Positions 52,067-61,018 of a stretch of 64,000 nt of DNA are shown here, piece by piece. The notes beneath the pieces are model-generated. The model did not search any database. It was given only the letters and a program-made list of their open reading frames with translations, and had not been told where the DNA came from. Numbering within the stretch: position 1 is the first letter of the stretch; each line of letters opens with the position of its first letter. The DNA lies in the NCBI GenBank assembly GCA_040388605.1, contig JAZKBN010000006.1:41611-105610 (forward strand), given 5' to 3'. The stretch comes from JAZKBN01 sp040388605 (GTDB lineage: Bacteria; Bacteroidota; Bacteroidia; Cytophagales; Flexibacteraceae). A program made the translations under genes and the position numbers.

Positions 52067-52732
52067 TATGGTACTTCTGATTACTTACCTGGGCGTTCTG
52101 AATTTCATTTATAGTATGTATATCTGGTCGAACTTTATTTAAAATGCAGTGCCAAGTAATTTTAGCAATGTATAAATGTACGCACATGCGGCCTTCCGGA
52201 TTGTGCTTTGTTGTGGCTTCTGATTGGTCTTTGTAGCGCTTTATTTGTGGTAATGAGGGCCTTAACCACTGTTTTGATATTAGCTATTACTGCTTTACCT
52301 GGTTGCAAATAGCTGTATTTATGTTCGCTTAATGGCCGATAGCTGTTTCTTTTTATTACGCCTGTTTTTATTTCATTCGCTTTTGGTCTGTGCCCACTGA
52401 TCGGGTTTTTGCCTGCTTTTTCAATGAGTGGCTATAGCTCTCATTACCTCTTTTTAAGGCTTACCTCGGTTGGCCCCTTCGTTTTTTTGACACGCAGAGT
52501 CTGGCTAATAACAGTGTAACAAATAGAAATTACTAAAACTCGGTTTGGGTAAGATCAACAGAAGCTCGCTGAATCGTCTGCATTTGTTGATACAGTATAT
52601 AGGCTCTTATGAGTGAGCATTTTGAGTTCGGTACTTATAAAATAAAACCGCACCCGAATTTTATTTCGAGCGCGGTTTTTAGTTTTTACTTATACAACAG
52701 TTTCGGTGAGATATTTTATGGGCCGTTTGTCG
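52067..52732. other. Gene-free, T-rich stretch between gldN and the TPR/PD40 gene
   Basis: About 580 nt up to the next terminator contain no open frame of note on either strand. The plus strand is strongly enriched in T over A, like the adjacent minus-strand gene, which would suit a decayed minus-strand gene or a long untranslated RNA. No tRNA-like or known RNA structure was recognised. Confidence 0.5.
52644..52680 (-). terminator. Terminator for the TPR/PD40 gene
   Basis: AAAACCGC and GCGGTTTT flank a second pairing CCGAA/TTCG; read on the minus strand the stem ends in GGTTTTATTTT. It lies 53 nt behind the stop at 52733. Confidence 0.65.
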
Positions 52733-54454
52733 CTATTCTTTTCCTTGCTGTATTATTGGTTCGGCCTCTGTGCCTCCTGTTGCGGTTCCAATGGTCGAAT
52801 TTGTTGGTGCAGAGCCTTCATGTGGAGTCAACAGGAAGTCATGATCCAGTCTATGTGTTCTTCCGGGTAAATGTGCATTCAGTATAATGGTGGCATGCAG
52901 CGTATCTTCCCTGTTTATGTTATTTACTATAACCACCTGGTACATTTTATCTGGAATAATTCTCTTGATCAGGTATTTTCCATCTGCATTTGTTACGCCG
53001 CTTAGCTGCCTTCCGGTTGTAATTCCTGTTACTATTACTTTTACTTCCGGTAAGGGGCTGCCATCGTAATTACTTACGGTACCTGCTATTACCATTCTTT
53101 CTACTGGTACTACTTCATAAATGTCGCTTTTCCCGAAACCTCCGGCTCTTTCTGTGGCAACGCTAATAATACGTTCTTTAGCTTGTGTTGTAACTTCAGT
53201 GTAGCTATAATCATCCCCTGATGAATTCGCCGGGGAGCCTAAATTGGTAGGGTCACCCCATTTTTCATTCACTACGTCGTAATTTGTTTTAAACAGATCG
53301 AACCCGCCTTGGCCATTATGACCTTTGCATGCATAATAGAGCGTTAAACCATCCGGGCTAAGCCATGGGCTTACTTCATCACCTTTAGTGTTTATGTTTC
53401 GCGGCAGTCTTTTGGGTTTACTCCAGGTTCCGTCTGTATTTTCATGTGAAATCAGTAAATCGTAATTGCTGCGGCCGCTTTGCCTGCTTATTACTATTTT
53501 GTTATGGTCGGCGTTTAGCGATGCGCTTTCTTCAAACCATTTGGGTTGCAATGCTGCTGCAGTATAATTATATGGTTCTGTCCAATTATCGTTCACCCAT
53601 TCGCTAACCATTAATGTTCCGCCCTGGCTTTCGTCGTAGATTAGTAATTTGCTGTCGTTATGGTATAGTGCCACACATCTTACATGCCTTCTTGCCGGTA
53701 CGGCCTGTAAGGGCCTTGCCTTTCCCCAGGTGTTATCTTCGTTTCTTAGCGCATACATTACTTTTTCGCAGTACTCACCATCGCCTTGTAAGCTCTCTTC
53801 TTTTGCTAATTGCCTTCGGCTTGTAAATATGAGCATGTTCCCGTCGGCCGACAGAATCGGATTGGTTTCTGCGTACTGGGAATTAATATTCGGACCCATA
53901 TTATCTATTATCATTGGTGCATTGCCTGTTTGTGAAGCATAGAATTTTGCTCTGTGCGTTTCCTCTATGTAGTCTTTTGCTTCCTGCTTATAGCTGGGGT
54001 GTTGAGATTCTCCTAAATATTGCCTGTAGGAATTTAGTGCCGAGTCTAATTTACCTGTTAATTGGCAGGCCCTTCCGTGCCAATAGTAATAGTCAGGGCT
54101 TACTTTTGAATCAATTGAATGTGCTTTTTCAATATTACTTAAGCCTTCGGTTGCCTGTGAACAGTATAACAGGCTTACTCCTTGCTTTAATAATAAATAA
54201 GGATTCCTTGGGTCGCGCTCTAAAAGGCTGGCATATCCGCGCGATGCGCTGTAATAATCATGTTTACGGAACTGCTTTTCTGATGTTTTCAGAAGCGCCT
54301 TACTCAGCTTATCGGCCTTGCTTTTGGCATTTGTTGCAGGCAGCTCGCTTTGGGCATAACCGCTTATGTAAAAGCCGGAAACAATTATTACCGATAATGC
54401 TACCGATTTTAAGGCCTTTACAATTTTATAGGTGTTTTGTAATAATGTTTGCAT
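52733..54454 (-). CDS. Exported TPR - PD40 beta-propeller - carboxypeptidase-regulatory-like protein (PorE-like without OmpA domain)
   Basis: A 573-residue protein: signal segment (about 15-35, ending GYAQ), TPR helices (about 55-170, 'YYYWHGRACQLTGKLDSALNSYRQYL' split), WD40-like PD40 propeller repeats (about 190-440; 'NPILSADGNMLIFTSRR', 'SPWLSPDGLTLYYACKG') and a carboxypeptidase-regulatory-like beta sandwich (about 450-530; 'GTVSNYDGSPLPEVKVIVTG', 'GVTNADGKYLIK'). PorE and related type IX proteins have this order plus a C-terminal OmpA domain that binds peptidoglycan; here that domain is missing and a short acidic/Thr-rich tail ends the protein. Next to gldN but on the other strand, a type IX link is possible. 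Confidence 0.8.
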   Translation of the reverse strand: MQTLLQNTYKIVKALKSVALSVIIVSGFYISGYAQSELPATNAKSKADKLSKALLKTSEKQFRKHDYYSASRGYASLLERDPRNPYLLLKQGVSLLYCSQATEGLSNIEKAHSIDSKVSPDYYYWHGRACQLTGKLDSALNSYRQYLGESQHPSYKQEAKDYIEETHRAKFYASQTGNAPMIIDNMGPNINSQYAETNPILSADGNMLIFTSRRQLAKEESLQGDGEYCEKVMYALRNEDNTWGKARPLQAVPARRHVRCVALYHNDSKLLIYDESQGGTLMVSEWVNDNWTEPYNYTAAALQPKWFEESASLNADHNKIVISRQSGRSNYDLLISHENTDGTWSKPKRLPRNINTKGDEVSPWLSPDGLTLYYACKGHNGQGGFDLFKTNYDVVNEKWGDPTNLGSPANSSGDDYSYTEVTTQAKERIISVATERAGGFGKSDIYEVVPVERMVIAGTVSNYDGSPLPEVKVIVTGITTGRQLSGVTNADGKYLIKRIIPDKMYQVVIVNNINREDTLHATIILNAHLPGRTHRLDHDFLLTPHEGSAPTNSTIGTATGGTEAEPIIQQGKE

Positions 54455-54699
54455 AGCCGGTTGGGTTTAAGGCTTTAAATACGGGTCCGTAAAAATTTGT
54501 CGGTGTATTTATTTCCGCCGAAGGGGATTTTGTTTCCCAATCTTCGGGTAATAAGCTTATAAAATCCTTTATGCAAATTGCGTGCTCTAACCTGTAATGG
54601 TCTGAACCATTACAGGGAGCATGTGTAATAAAATTTTGTTTTGGTTATTAGTTTTGGTTTGTATTTCAATATTGCCGGCTTTGTTCAGGCTAACGGTTG

Positions 54700-55614
54700 C
54701 TACTTATTAGTGTTGTATAATATACCTATGCCCAGCATTTGGTTGTATTGTATTTGGCTGTCCTGGTCTATGTCATAGAGCAAAATGGATGTCAAAGAAG
54801 CGCTTATCCACTTATTCACCTTCGCATTCAGGCTGAAATCTACCCTGTGTACAATATTTTTTGCCCTAAGTTTCTCGTAATCAAGCACAGCTGCATACCG
54901 GGTTTTAATCACAATGTTTTTGAGCACTTCCTTATCGAAGTTGGCGGTAAACTGGAAAACGGCCTGTGTACGCATTTTGCTCCCTATAGGCACGCCATAG
55001 TTATTGGGTACCTGCTTATATAATGTGGTATCGGTTACAAATGTGTGCCTAAGCCCGCCAACCCCGAAATCAAAAGTGAGGTATGATAAGGGGTGATATT
55101 GCACACCCATGGCTTCAATTAAATAGGCAGGCGAAAAGAAGTGCGAAACATAGCTTGGCTTTTCTACCCCTGCAGAATCAGGTGAATAGCTGAAACCCTG
55201 GGCAAATTGCGTAACAAGGTTAGCGCTCCCGAAAAGGCTTAGCTTCTTGTTCAAATCGTAGGCGTATTTTGTATCGAAAAAGATGCGGTCGAGCGTTTTG
55301 CGGCTTGAGCTGCCTTTTAATTTCTGGAACCCGTAATCTGTTTGAAGCTCATTTCTCCATTTATGTTTTGCCTTTTCATAAGTTGCGGTTCCATGGAAGA
55401 GCAGACCCAATGCCATGCTGTTATTGCCGCCTGCCTTCCAGTTATTGCTGAAAGTGGCCTGGTTAAAGTTGGTTCCGGCCTGGAATTCCTTTTTCCAATA
55501 GAAAGTGTCCAATGGAGCAGAAGTCGACGGGAAGTAAATTTTGCCGGATGCAAAAGAACATTCCATTCCAAAAAAGCTTATTACTGTGATTAATAGTGCA
55601 AAAGTGTTTTTCAT
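54700..55614 (-). CDS. DUF3078 outer-membrane-barrel-like protein
   Basis: A 304-residue exported protein with signal peptide (MKNTFALLITVISFFGMECSFA). 'FQAGTNFNQATFSNNWKAGGNNSMALGLLFHG' (split) is the DUF3078 opening, and the remainder is a series of amphipathic beta strands with aromatic girdles ('ELQTDYGFQKLKGSS', 'TFDFGVGGLRHTFV', 'VDFSLNAKVNKWISASLTSILLYD' split), so a beta barrel of the outer membrane is likely. Function unknown, common in Bacteroidota. Start ATG 55614 rather than 55635, since the signal follows directly. Confidence 0.82.
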   Translation of the reverse strand: MKNTFALLITVISFFGMECSFASGKIYFPSTSAPLDTFYWKKEFQAGTNFNQATFSNNWKAGGNNSMALGLLFHGTATYEKAKHKWRNELQTDYGFQKLKGSSSRKTLDRIFFDTKYAYDLNKKLSLFGSANLVTQFAQGFSYSPDSAGVEKPSYVSHFFSPAYLIEAMGVQYHPLSYLTFDFGVGGLRHTFVTDTTLYKQVPNNYGVPIGSKMRTQAVFQFTANFDKEVLKNIVIKTRYAAVLDYEKLRAKNIVHRVDFSLNAKVNKWISASLTSILLYDIDQDSQIQYNQMLGIGILYNTNK

Positions 55615-55751
55615 GAGCTGTGTTGTTGATACCACAATACTATTGATTAAACTTTACAAAATAAAACATAAAGCCGCCCGGAAAAGTGCAATGCTTTCAT
55701 TGCCTTGAATTAACGATATGTTAATGCATCAAACTTATTGAGGTGAACAAT

Positions 55752-55759
55752 TAACTTTG
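55752..55759 (+). promoter_or_regulatory. -7 element (TAACTTTG) upstream of the M48 peptidase gene
   Basis: Exact TAnnTTTG match, about 130 nt before ATG 55888, without a clear -33 box. Confidence 0.33.
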
Positions 55760-55887
55760 CAATAGGGTAAATTAAATGCCGTTCATAACTTGCCTTGTTT
55801 TATGGTGATTCGGCTTTGCATATTGCTGCAACAGGCTAATTGCAATTAATACTGAGTTTTAGATGTTGTTCAGAAATTACAGCTTTT

Positions 55888-57060
55888 ATGAAAGCAAGTT
55901 ATACAGACGGTAAGTCAGGAATTGAGTATGCGGCTGATATTCAGCTGCAGCCTTCTGAAATTCTTATCAGCTTTTACGATGCTGCCGATGGCCGGTTGAA
56001 AACCCTGCATTGGCATATTTCATTTATAAGGAAATTCAGGCCCGGCAGGCGCGGTAGTGTTATGTTAGCCAATGCAGCATTTCCTTCAGCTTCACTTGAA
56101 TTTACAGGTCGTGAAAACGAGAAGCTGCTAAGCCATACCTACCCAAACCAAGCTTTTGCAACGCCGGAATTAGTAAAAAGCACCTTCAATATCCCGAGTA
56201 ATACGAACCTTGTTATTGCGGGTGTCCTGCTTTGGTGTGCAGGCTTCCTGGTTTTCTTTTACCTGTTTGTAGGAGACTTAATGGTGGCAGCAATCAGTCG
56301 TGAAACCGAAACAAATGTTACCAAAAGCCTTGTGGAAACCATTACGACGGGCAATAATGTAGATACTGCAGCATCCGCAAAATTACAGGCCTTCGGAAAT
56401 GCCATTCTTCCTGACAGTGCAAGGCCCCGGCTTTACGTAATTAACGACGACATAGTAAATGCCTTTGCCCTGCCCGGCAATACCATTGTGGTATATAAGG
56501 GCATTCTTGATAAGATAACAGACTACAGGCAGCTTGCAGCCCTTTTGGGCCATGAATACGGCCATATATTACATCGTCACCCGCTTCGCGGCCTTTCAAG
56601 GCATTTGGCAATGACAATTATAGTGGGCTGGCTGGTGCCCGGCGATATGGGTATGGCCAATAATATGGCCCCTGAAATGGAAAACATGCGCAGCAGCCGC
56701 AGCATGGAAGAAGAAGCCGACATCACCGCCCTGGGAATTTTAATGCACAAAGGCATAAGCGCCAGGGGAATGGCCGAGCTTTTCGAGATGCTGAAAAAGG
56801 AAACTGATGCGGAGGGTGGTGAGCCATCTGTATTTGTGAGCACCCACCCTGATTTGCATACGCGCATTGAAACAGCTAAGGAATCAATGAAACATAACCC
56901 TTCGGAAAAAGCCGGTCCCGAGTTCGAGAACCTTTACCGCAGCCTTATGAATACCGTTCAGGAAAACAATGAGGATACTTCTGAAGATCAAAGTCCTGAA
57001 AGCCCAAACCCGACAGATACCGTTTCTGTTGACAGCGCATCCCAAAACGGAAGCAAATAA
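55888..57060 (+). CDS. M48-family zinc metallopeptidase, membrane-anchored
   Basis: A 390-residue peptidase. An N-terminal beta domain of about 90 residues precedes one transmembrane helix ('LVIAGVLLWCAGFLVFFYLFVG', split). The catalytic part has LGHEYGHILHRH, with His222, Glu223 and His226, and a third zinc ligand Glu274 in EEEAD. 'NAFALPGNTIVVYKGIL' and 'STHPDLHTRIE' are the other M48 hallmarks. The C-terminal 50 residues are acidic and Ser/Pro-rich. Similar to M48C/Ste24-like envelope proteases such as BepA or LoiP in the catalytic part; the N-terminal domain is reminiscent of other Bacteroidota M48 proteins. Substrate unknown. Confidence 0.88.
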   Translation: MKASYTDGKSGIEYAADIQLQPSEILISFYDAADGRLKTLHWHISFIRKFRPGRRGSVMLANAAFPSASLEFTGRENEKLLSHTYPNQAFATPELVKSTFNIPSNTNLVIAGVLLWCAGFLVFFYLFVGDLMVAAISRETETNVTKSLVETITTGNNVDTAASAKLQAFGNAILPDSARPRLYVINDDIVNAFALPGNTIVVYKGILDKITDYRQLAALLGHEYGHILHRHPLRGLSRHLAMTIIVGWLVPGDMGMANNMAPEMENMRSSRSMEEEADITALGILMHKGISARGMAELFEMLKKETDAEGGEPSVFVSTHPDLHTRIETAKESMKHNPSEKAGPEFENLYRSLMNTVQENNEDTSEDQSPESPNPTDTVSVDSASQNGSK

Positions 57061-57167
57061 ACAGGCTCCATGACTGGCGGCAAAAACGCTGTTGGCGCTT
57101 TGTTAACCTTAAATGGCATTATTACTTTGCCCGCATATTCTAAGGCAGCAGGTTTGCCTTCCTTTCA

Positions 57168-57175
57168 TACCTTTG
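57168..57175 (+). promoter_or_regulatory. -7 element (TACCTTTG) directly before the DUF1599 start
   Basis: Exact match ending 4 nt before ATG 57180. Initiation from here would start at or beside the A of the start codon, that is, a leaderless mRNA. Confidence 0.45.
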
Positions 57176-57179
57176 CAGC

Positions 57180-57728
57180 ATGCTTCAAACCGAAGAAGAA
57201 TACAGGGCAATTATAGGCCGCTGCCGGGCCCTGTTCCGGAAAAAAACACTTGATTACGGCTCTGCATGGCGCATTTTGCGCCTGCCATCCATCACCGACC
57301 AAATTTATATTAAGGCCGGGCGCATACGTACCATACAGGAAAAAGGCACCCAACGCGTAGAAGACGACATTCGTGGTGAATTTGTAGGCATAATTAACTA
57401 CTGCGTAATGGCGCTTATTCAAATGCGCCTGCCCGCCGATGCTCCCCTTGAAATGCCCGCCGATGAGCTTGACGAGCTTTACGCTGCCGAAACCGAGAAA
57501 ACAATAAGCCTGCTCCTTGATAAAAACCACGATTACGGCGAGGCCTGGCGGCAGATGCGAATCAGCTCTATTACTGATATAATTCTCATGAAGCTATTGC
57601 GCATTAAGCAAATAGAAGACAATGCCGGTTTAACCCTTGTGTCTGAAGGTGTGGATGCCGGTTATCGTGACATGATAAACTATGCTGTTTTTTGCCTGAT
57701 TCTCGATGAGTCAAAGTCAAAGGCTTAG
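57180..57728 (+). CDS. DUF1599 protein with internal duplication
   Basis: A 182-residue cytoplasmic helical protein made of two similar halves: 'FRKKTLDYGSAWRILRLPSITDQI' (split) at about 18-42 and 'LLDKNHDYGEAWRQMRISSITDII' (split) at about 112-136, each followed by a KxxRIxxIE/Q helix and 'D.INY.V..LI'. Both match DUF1599. The K-x-x-DYG-x-AW motif recalls nucleotide-modifying or all-alpha NTP-pyrophosphatase-like proteins; function is not established. First gene of a likely four-gene run (DUF1599, DoxX-like, YggS, TruA) and possibly leaderless. Confidence 0.83.
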   Translation: MLQTEEEYRAIIGRCRALFRKKTLDYGSAWRILRLPSITDQIYIKAGRIRTIQEKGTQRVEDDIRGEFVGIINYCVMALIQMRLPADAPLEMPADELDELYAAETEKTISLLLDKNHDYGEAWRQMRISSITDIILMKLLRIKQIEDNAGLTLVSEGVDAGYRDMINYAVFCLILDESKSKA

Positions 57729-57799
57729 GCCAAGCTTGCGAACATGAATTGGCTCCAATAATTACCCGGTCTAAATTCCCTTCAAATAATAAATCTGAA

Positions 57800-58960
57800 A
57801 TGAAATATTTTGTACAGTTCTGCCGCTTTGCGGTAGGCATCCTGTTCATTTTCTCGGGCCTGATAAAGCTGAATGATCCGGCCGGAACGCAAATTAAAAT
57901 GGAGGAATACTTTGAGGTGTTCGCCCACGATTTCAGCCCGTTTTTTGAGCACTTTGTACCCCTGGCCCTGCCCATAGCTATTATTATGTGCGTGCTTGAG
58001 GTGGTATTGGGCATTGCCCTGCTTATTCAATACCGAATGGTTTTAACCACCTGGCTGCTGTTGGGGCTCATTGTATTTTTCAGCTTCCTTACTTTTTACT
58101 CAGCCGTCTTCAACAAGGTTACAGATTGCGGCTGCTTCGGCGATGCAATAAAATTAACCCCTTGGCAGAGTTTCCAAAAAGACATTTGGCTCACCCTTGC
58201 TATTGCGCTCCTGTTCTTCTGCCGCAAGCGCCTGCAACCCGCCCTGCCTGAACGTGCGGGCAGCATAGTGGTAGGTGTGTCTTTGGTATTAAGCTCTTTA
58301 GTGGCTTATTGGGCCCTTGCCCACCTGCCCTTTATTGATTTCAGGCCTTATGCCGTTGGCCAGAATATACAGGCCAATATGCAGCTGCCGCCCAACGCGG
58401 TGAAAGATGAATATGGTCCGCAGATTTACACGCTCACCAACGCGGTAAGCAAGCAGGTGAAAACCATGAGTAAAGATGATTATATGAACAGCAAAATCTG
58501 GGAAGATACAACCTGGGTTTTCACTTCGAGCACCGAGGCTGTGCTGCTCAAAAAAGGTGATCGTCCTAAAATTACCGATTTCAGCGTGGCAGATATGGAT
58601 GGTAACCTGGTTACCGATATGGCCTTCCAGGGCAATAAGCTCATCATTATTGTTCGCCAAACCGAGGCTGCCAATACCAAGTGCTTCCCCGAAATTAATA
58701 AGCTGGTTAAAGACCTTGAAGCTGCCCCGGCAGCTAAAGTGCAGCCCATGGTTATCACCAGCTCCGACGGCCAAAAATTCGATGCCTTCCGGCACGAGGT
58801 ACAGTTGGCTGTACCTTATTACTTTACCGATGATGTGGTGCTTAAAACCATATCGCGCAGCAACCCCGGTATTTGGCTCCTGAAAGATGGTACCGTAAAA
58901 GGCAAATGGCATTATAACGATGTGCCCGATGCCGCCACCGTTGAAACCCTGTTGAAATGA
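57800..58960 (+). CDS. BT_3928-like DoxX/MauE membrane protein with thioredoxin-like C-terminus
   Basis: A 386-residue protein with four N-terminal helices of DoxX/MauE type ('FAVGILFIFSGLIKLNDPAGTQIKMEEYF' split, then 'CVLEVVLGIALLI', 'LLGLIVFFSFLTFYSAVF' with the following DCGCFGD motif) and a soluble region (about 230-385) with the strand order of a thioredoxin-like fold but without a CxxC. The DCGCFGD stretch is typical of MauE/DoxX-related proteins linked to disulfide or quinone redox. Homologues in the phylum are called BT_3928 family. ATG 57800. The stop overlaps the next start (ATGA). Confidence 0.82.
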   Translation: MKYFVQFCRFAVGILFIFSGLIKLNDPAGTQIKMEEYFEVFAHDFSPFFEHFVPLALPIAIIMCVLEVVLGIALLIQYRMVLTTWLLLGLIVFFSFLTFYSAVFNKVTDCGCFGDAIKLTPWQSFQKDIWLTLAIALLFFCRKRLQPALPERAGSIVVGVSLVLSSLVAYWALAHLPFIDFRPYAVGQNIQANMQLPPNAVKDEYGPQIYTLTNAVSKQVKTMSKDDYMNSKIWEDTTWVFTSSTEAVLLKKGDRPKITDFSVADMDGNLVTDMAFQGNKLIIIVRQTEAANTKCFPEINKLVKDLEAAPAAKVQPMVITSSDGQKFDAFRHEVQLAVPYYFTDDVVLKTISRSNPGIWLLKDGTVKGKWHYNDVPDAATVETLLK

Positions 58961-59634
58961 GCATAGCTCAAGCGCTTCACAGCCTGAATGCAGAAATTAT
59001 GCCTTCGGGTGCGAAACTTGTTGCGGTAAGCAAAACCAAGCCTGTTTCTGCTTTGCAGCAGGCTTACGATGCCGGTCAGCGCCTGTTCGGCGAGAATAAA
59101 GCGCAGGAAATGGCTGAAAAGGCCGACCAGCTTCCTAAGGATATTGAATGGCATTTTATAGGCCACCTCCAAACCAATAAGGTTCGGCTTGTAGTGCCTG
59201 TTGCAGCCCTCATACATTCCCTCGACAGTGTAAAGCTGCTTGCTGAAATTGACAAAGAGGCCCGCAAAGCAGGCAAGGTGCAAAACTGCCTGCTGCAAAT
59301 TTATCTGGCGAAGGAAGAAACCAAGTTTGGCCTTTCGGAGGAAGAAGCCATAGCGCTTTTGCAATCTGATACCTTTGCCGCTGCCGATAATGTTCGTATT
59401 ACAGGCCTGATGGGCCTCGCAAGCAATACCGATGATATGGAACAGCTGCGCTCAGAGTTCCGCAGCCTGAAAGTTTTTGCTGAAAAGCTGAAAGGCCAAT
59501 TCATGCATCCGCGTATAGAAATAAAAGAGCTGTCCTGCGGCATGAGCGGCGATTATAAAATTGCAATGGAAGAAGGCAGCACCCTTGTACGTATAGGCTC
59601 TGCAATATTCGGCGAGCGCGATTACAGCATCTAA
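58957..59634 (+). CDS. YggS/PROSC-family PLP homeostasis protein
   Basis: A 225-residue PLP-binding alanine-racemase-fold protein with no known catalysis, which buffers free pyridoxal phosphate in the cell. The Schiff-base lysine is Lys26 in VAVSKTKPV; 'RLFGENKAQEMAEKA', 'EWHFIGHLQTNK', 'ALIHSLDSVKLL', 'RITGLMGLAS' and 'LSCGMSGDYKIAMEEGSTLVRIGSAIFG' (split) are all standard. It overlaps the DoxX-like gene by 4 nt and is 5 nt before truA, so coupled translation is likely. Confidence 0.93.
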   Translation: MSIAQALHSLNAEIMPSGAKLVAVSKTKPVSALQQAYDAGQRLFGENKAQEMAEKADQLPKDIEWHFIGHLQTNKVRLVVPVAALIHSLDSVKLLAEIDKEARKAGKVQNCLLQIYLAKEETKFGLSEEEAIALLQSDTFAAADNVRITGLMGLASNTDDMEQLRSEFRSLKVFAEKLKGQFMHPRIEIKELSCGMSGDYKIAMEEGSTLVRIGSAIFGERDYSI

Positions 59635-59639
59635 AGGTT

Positions 59640-60473
59640 ATGGAAGAGCCTTTGAGTAATTTATTGAATGAGGACGATGCTGAACTTTCAGGCCCTGCCG
59701 ACGGCAATGTGCCCGAGGTCCTTACCCGGTATTTTATAGAATTCAAATACAAGGGAACTGCTTACAGCGGCTGGCAGATTCAAAAAAATGCCGATTCGGT
59801 ACAGGCGCACCTCGATAAGGCCCTGAGTACCCTGTTCGGTAAAACCATTGAAACCACCGGCAGCAGCCGCACCGATACCGGTGTGCATGCCCTGCACCAG
59901 GCCGCGCATTTTGAAGCCGGCCCCATTAAGGATTTCGGAATATGCGTTTATCGCCTGAATGCCTTGCTGCCTTATGATATTGCCGTGCTCAGCGTTTACC
60001 CGGTTAAGCCTGCGGCCCATTCCCGTTTCGATGCCACGCACCGCCGTTACGAGTACCACATAATTCAGCATAAAAACCCGTTCAGGCAGGGCTTGGCTTG
60101 GTTTCACCCCAAGCCGCTGAATGTGTCCGCCATGCAGCAGGCCGCCGATTTGCTGCTCAGCCACACCGATTACCAGGCCTTCTGTAAGGTGCATACAGAT
60201 GTGAATAATTACAACTGTATCATCAGCCGGGCAGAATGGACGCAGCAGCCCGATGTATTGGTATTCACCATACAGGCCAACCGGTTTTTGCGGGGCATGG
60301 TGCGCGCCCTTGTGGGTACTATGGAAATGCTGGGCTCAGGAAAAATTACAGTCGCTGATTTTAAGAACCTGCTCAGCGAGAATCACCGGAGCAAGGCAGG
60401 CCATGCCGCCCCGGCGCATGGCTTGTTTTTGGCCGAGGTGGGCTACGGGCCCGGTCTGCGTTTAGAAGAATAG
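59640..60473 (+). CDS. truA: tRNA pseudouridine synthase A
   Basis: TruA makes pseudouridine at positions 38-40 of the tRNA anticodon stem. The 277-residue product has the family start RYFIEFKYKGTAYSGWQ (near 30-46), the catalytic Asp79 in SSRTDTGVHA, 'RLNALLPYDIAVLSV', 'THRRYEYHI' and 'RFLRGMVRALVGTMEMLGSGKI' (split). About 28 acidic residues precede the usual start; a GTG at 59709 could be the true start, giving a normal N-terminus. Last of the four-gene run. Confidence 0.94.
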   Translation: MEEPLSNLLNEDDAELSGPADGNVPEVLTRYFIEFKYKGTAYSGWQIQKNADSVQAHLDKALSTLFGKTIETTGSSRTDTGVHALHQAAHFEAGPIKDFGICVYRLNALLPYDIAVLSVYPVKPAAHSRFDATHRRYEYHIIQHKNPFRQGLAWFHPKPLNVSAMQQAADLLLSHTDYQAFCKVHTDVNNYNCIISRAEWTQQPDVLVFTIQANRFLRGMVRALVGTMEMLGSGKITVADFKNLLSENHRSKAGHAAPAHGLFLAEVGYGPGLRLEE

Positions 60474-60493
60474 GCAGGAATCTGCCTGGTGTT

Positions 60494-61018
60494 TTATTCC
60501 GGCCTTGCCGCCTGCCAAAGCACTATACCTACCGTTACCGATATATTAAAAGAATGCTTGGTGCCGAACTGCGGAATTTCAAGGCAGATGTCCGCATTTG
60601 ATACCACCTCGTCGTCTACGCCAAAAACCTCGTTGCCGAAAACGAAAGCATATTTCTTACCCGGTTCCGGGCGGAAGTTTTGCAGGGGCATGCTTTTATC
60701 GGCCTGCTCAACGGCGGCAATTATATAGCCTTCTGTCTTAAGCTGCGGCATCAGCAGGTGGGTTTCGGGAACATGCTCCCAGGCCACAGTTTCCTCGGCC
60801 CCCAATGCAGATTTATGTATTTCCCGGTGCGGGGGAGTGGCTGTAATGCCGCAGAGATAAATTTTTTCAACCGCAAATGCATCGGCGCTGCGGAACACAG
60901 AGCCTATGTTGTGCATGCTGCGCACATTATCAAGCACAATTACAAATGGGTTTTTATCAGCGGCGGCGAAAGATTCAGGCGAATGCCTTTCCAGCTCCTG
61001 TAAAGATAGTTTGCGCAT
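60494..61018 (-). CDS. SpoU/TrmH-family RNA 2'-O-methyltransferase
   Basis: A 174-residue SPOUT enzyme. The three motifs are clear: motif 1 'LDNVRSMHNIGSVFRSADAF' with Asn and Arg, motif 2 'YAFVFGNEVFGVDDEVVSNAD' (split), and motif 3 'LEIPQFGTKHSFNISVTVGIVLW' (split) forming the knot. It lacks an N-terminal substrate-binding domain, so it resembles the short tRNA/rRNA methyltransferases; the target nucleotide is not known. It runs convergently to truA with 20 nt between the stops. Confidence 0.9.
   Translation of the reverse strand: MRKLSLQELERHSPESFAAADKNPFVIVLDNVRSMHNIGSVFRSADAFAVEKIYLCGITATPPHREIHKSALGAEETVAWEHVPETHLLMPQLKTEGYIIAAVEQADKSMPLQNFRPEPGKKYAFVFGNEVFGVDDEVVSNADICLEIPQFGTKHSFNISVTVGIVLWQAARPE

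Noticed and set aside
52609..52887. 92-codon plus-strand frame
   Set aside because: Runs through a terminator hairpin and is antisense to the end of the TPR/PD40 gene.
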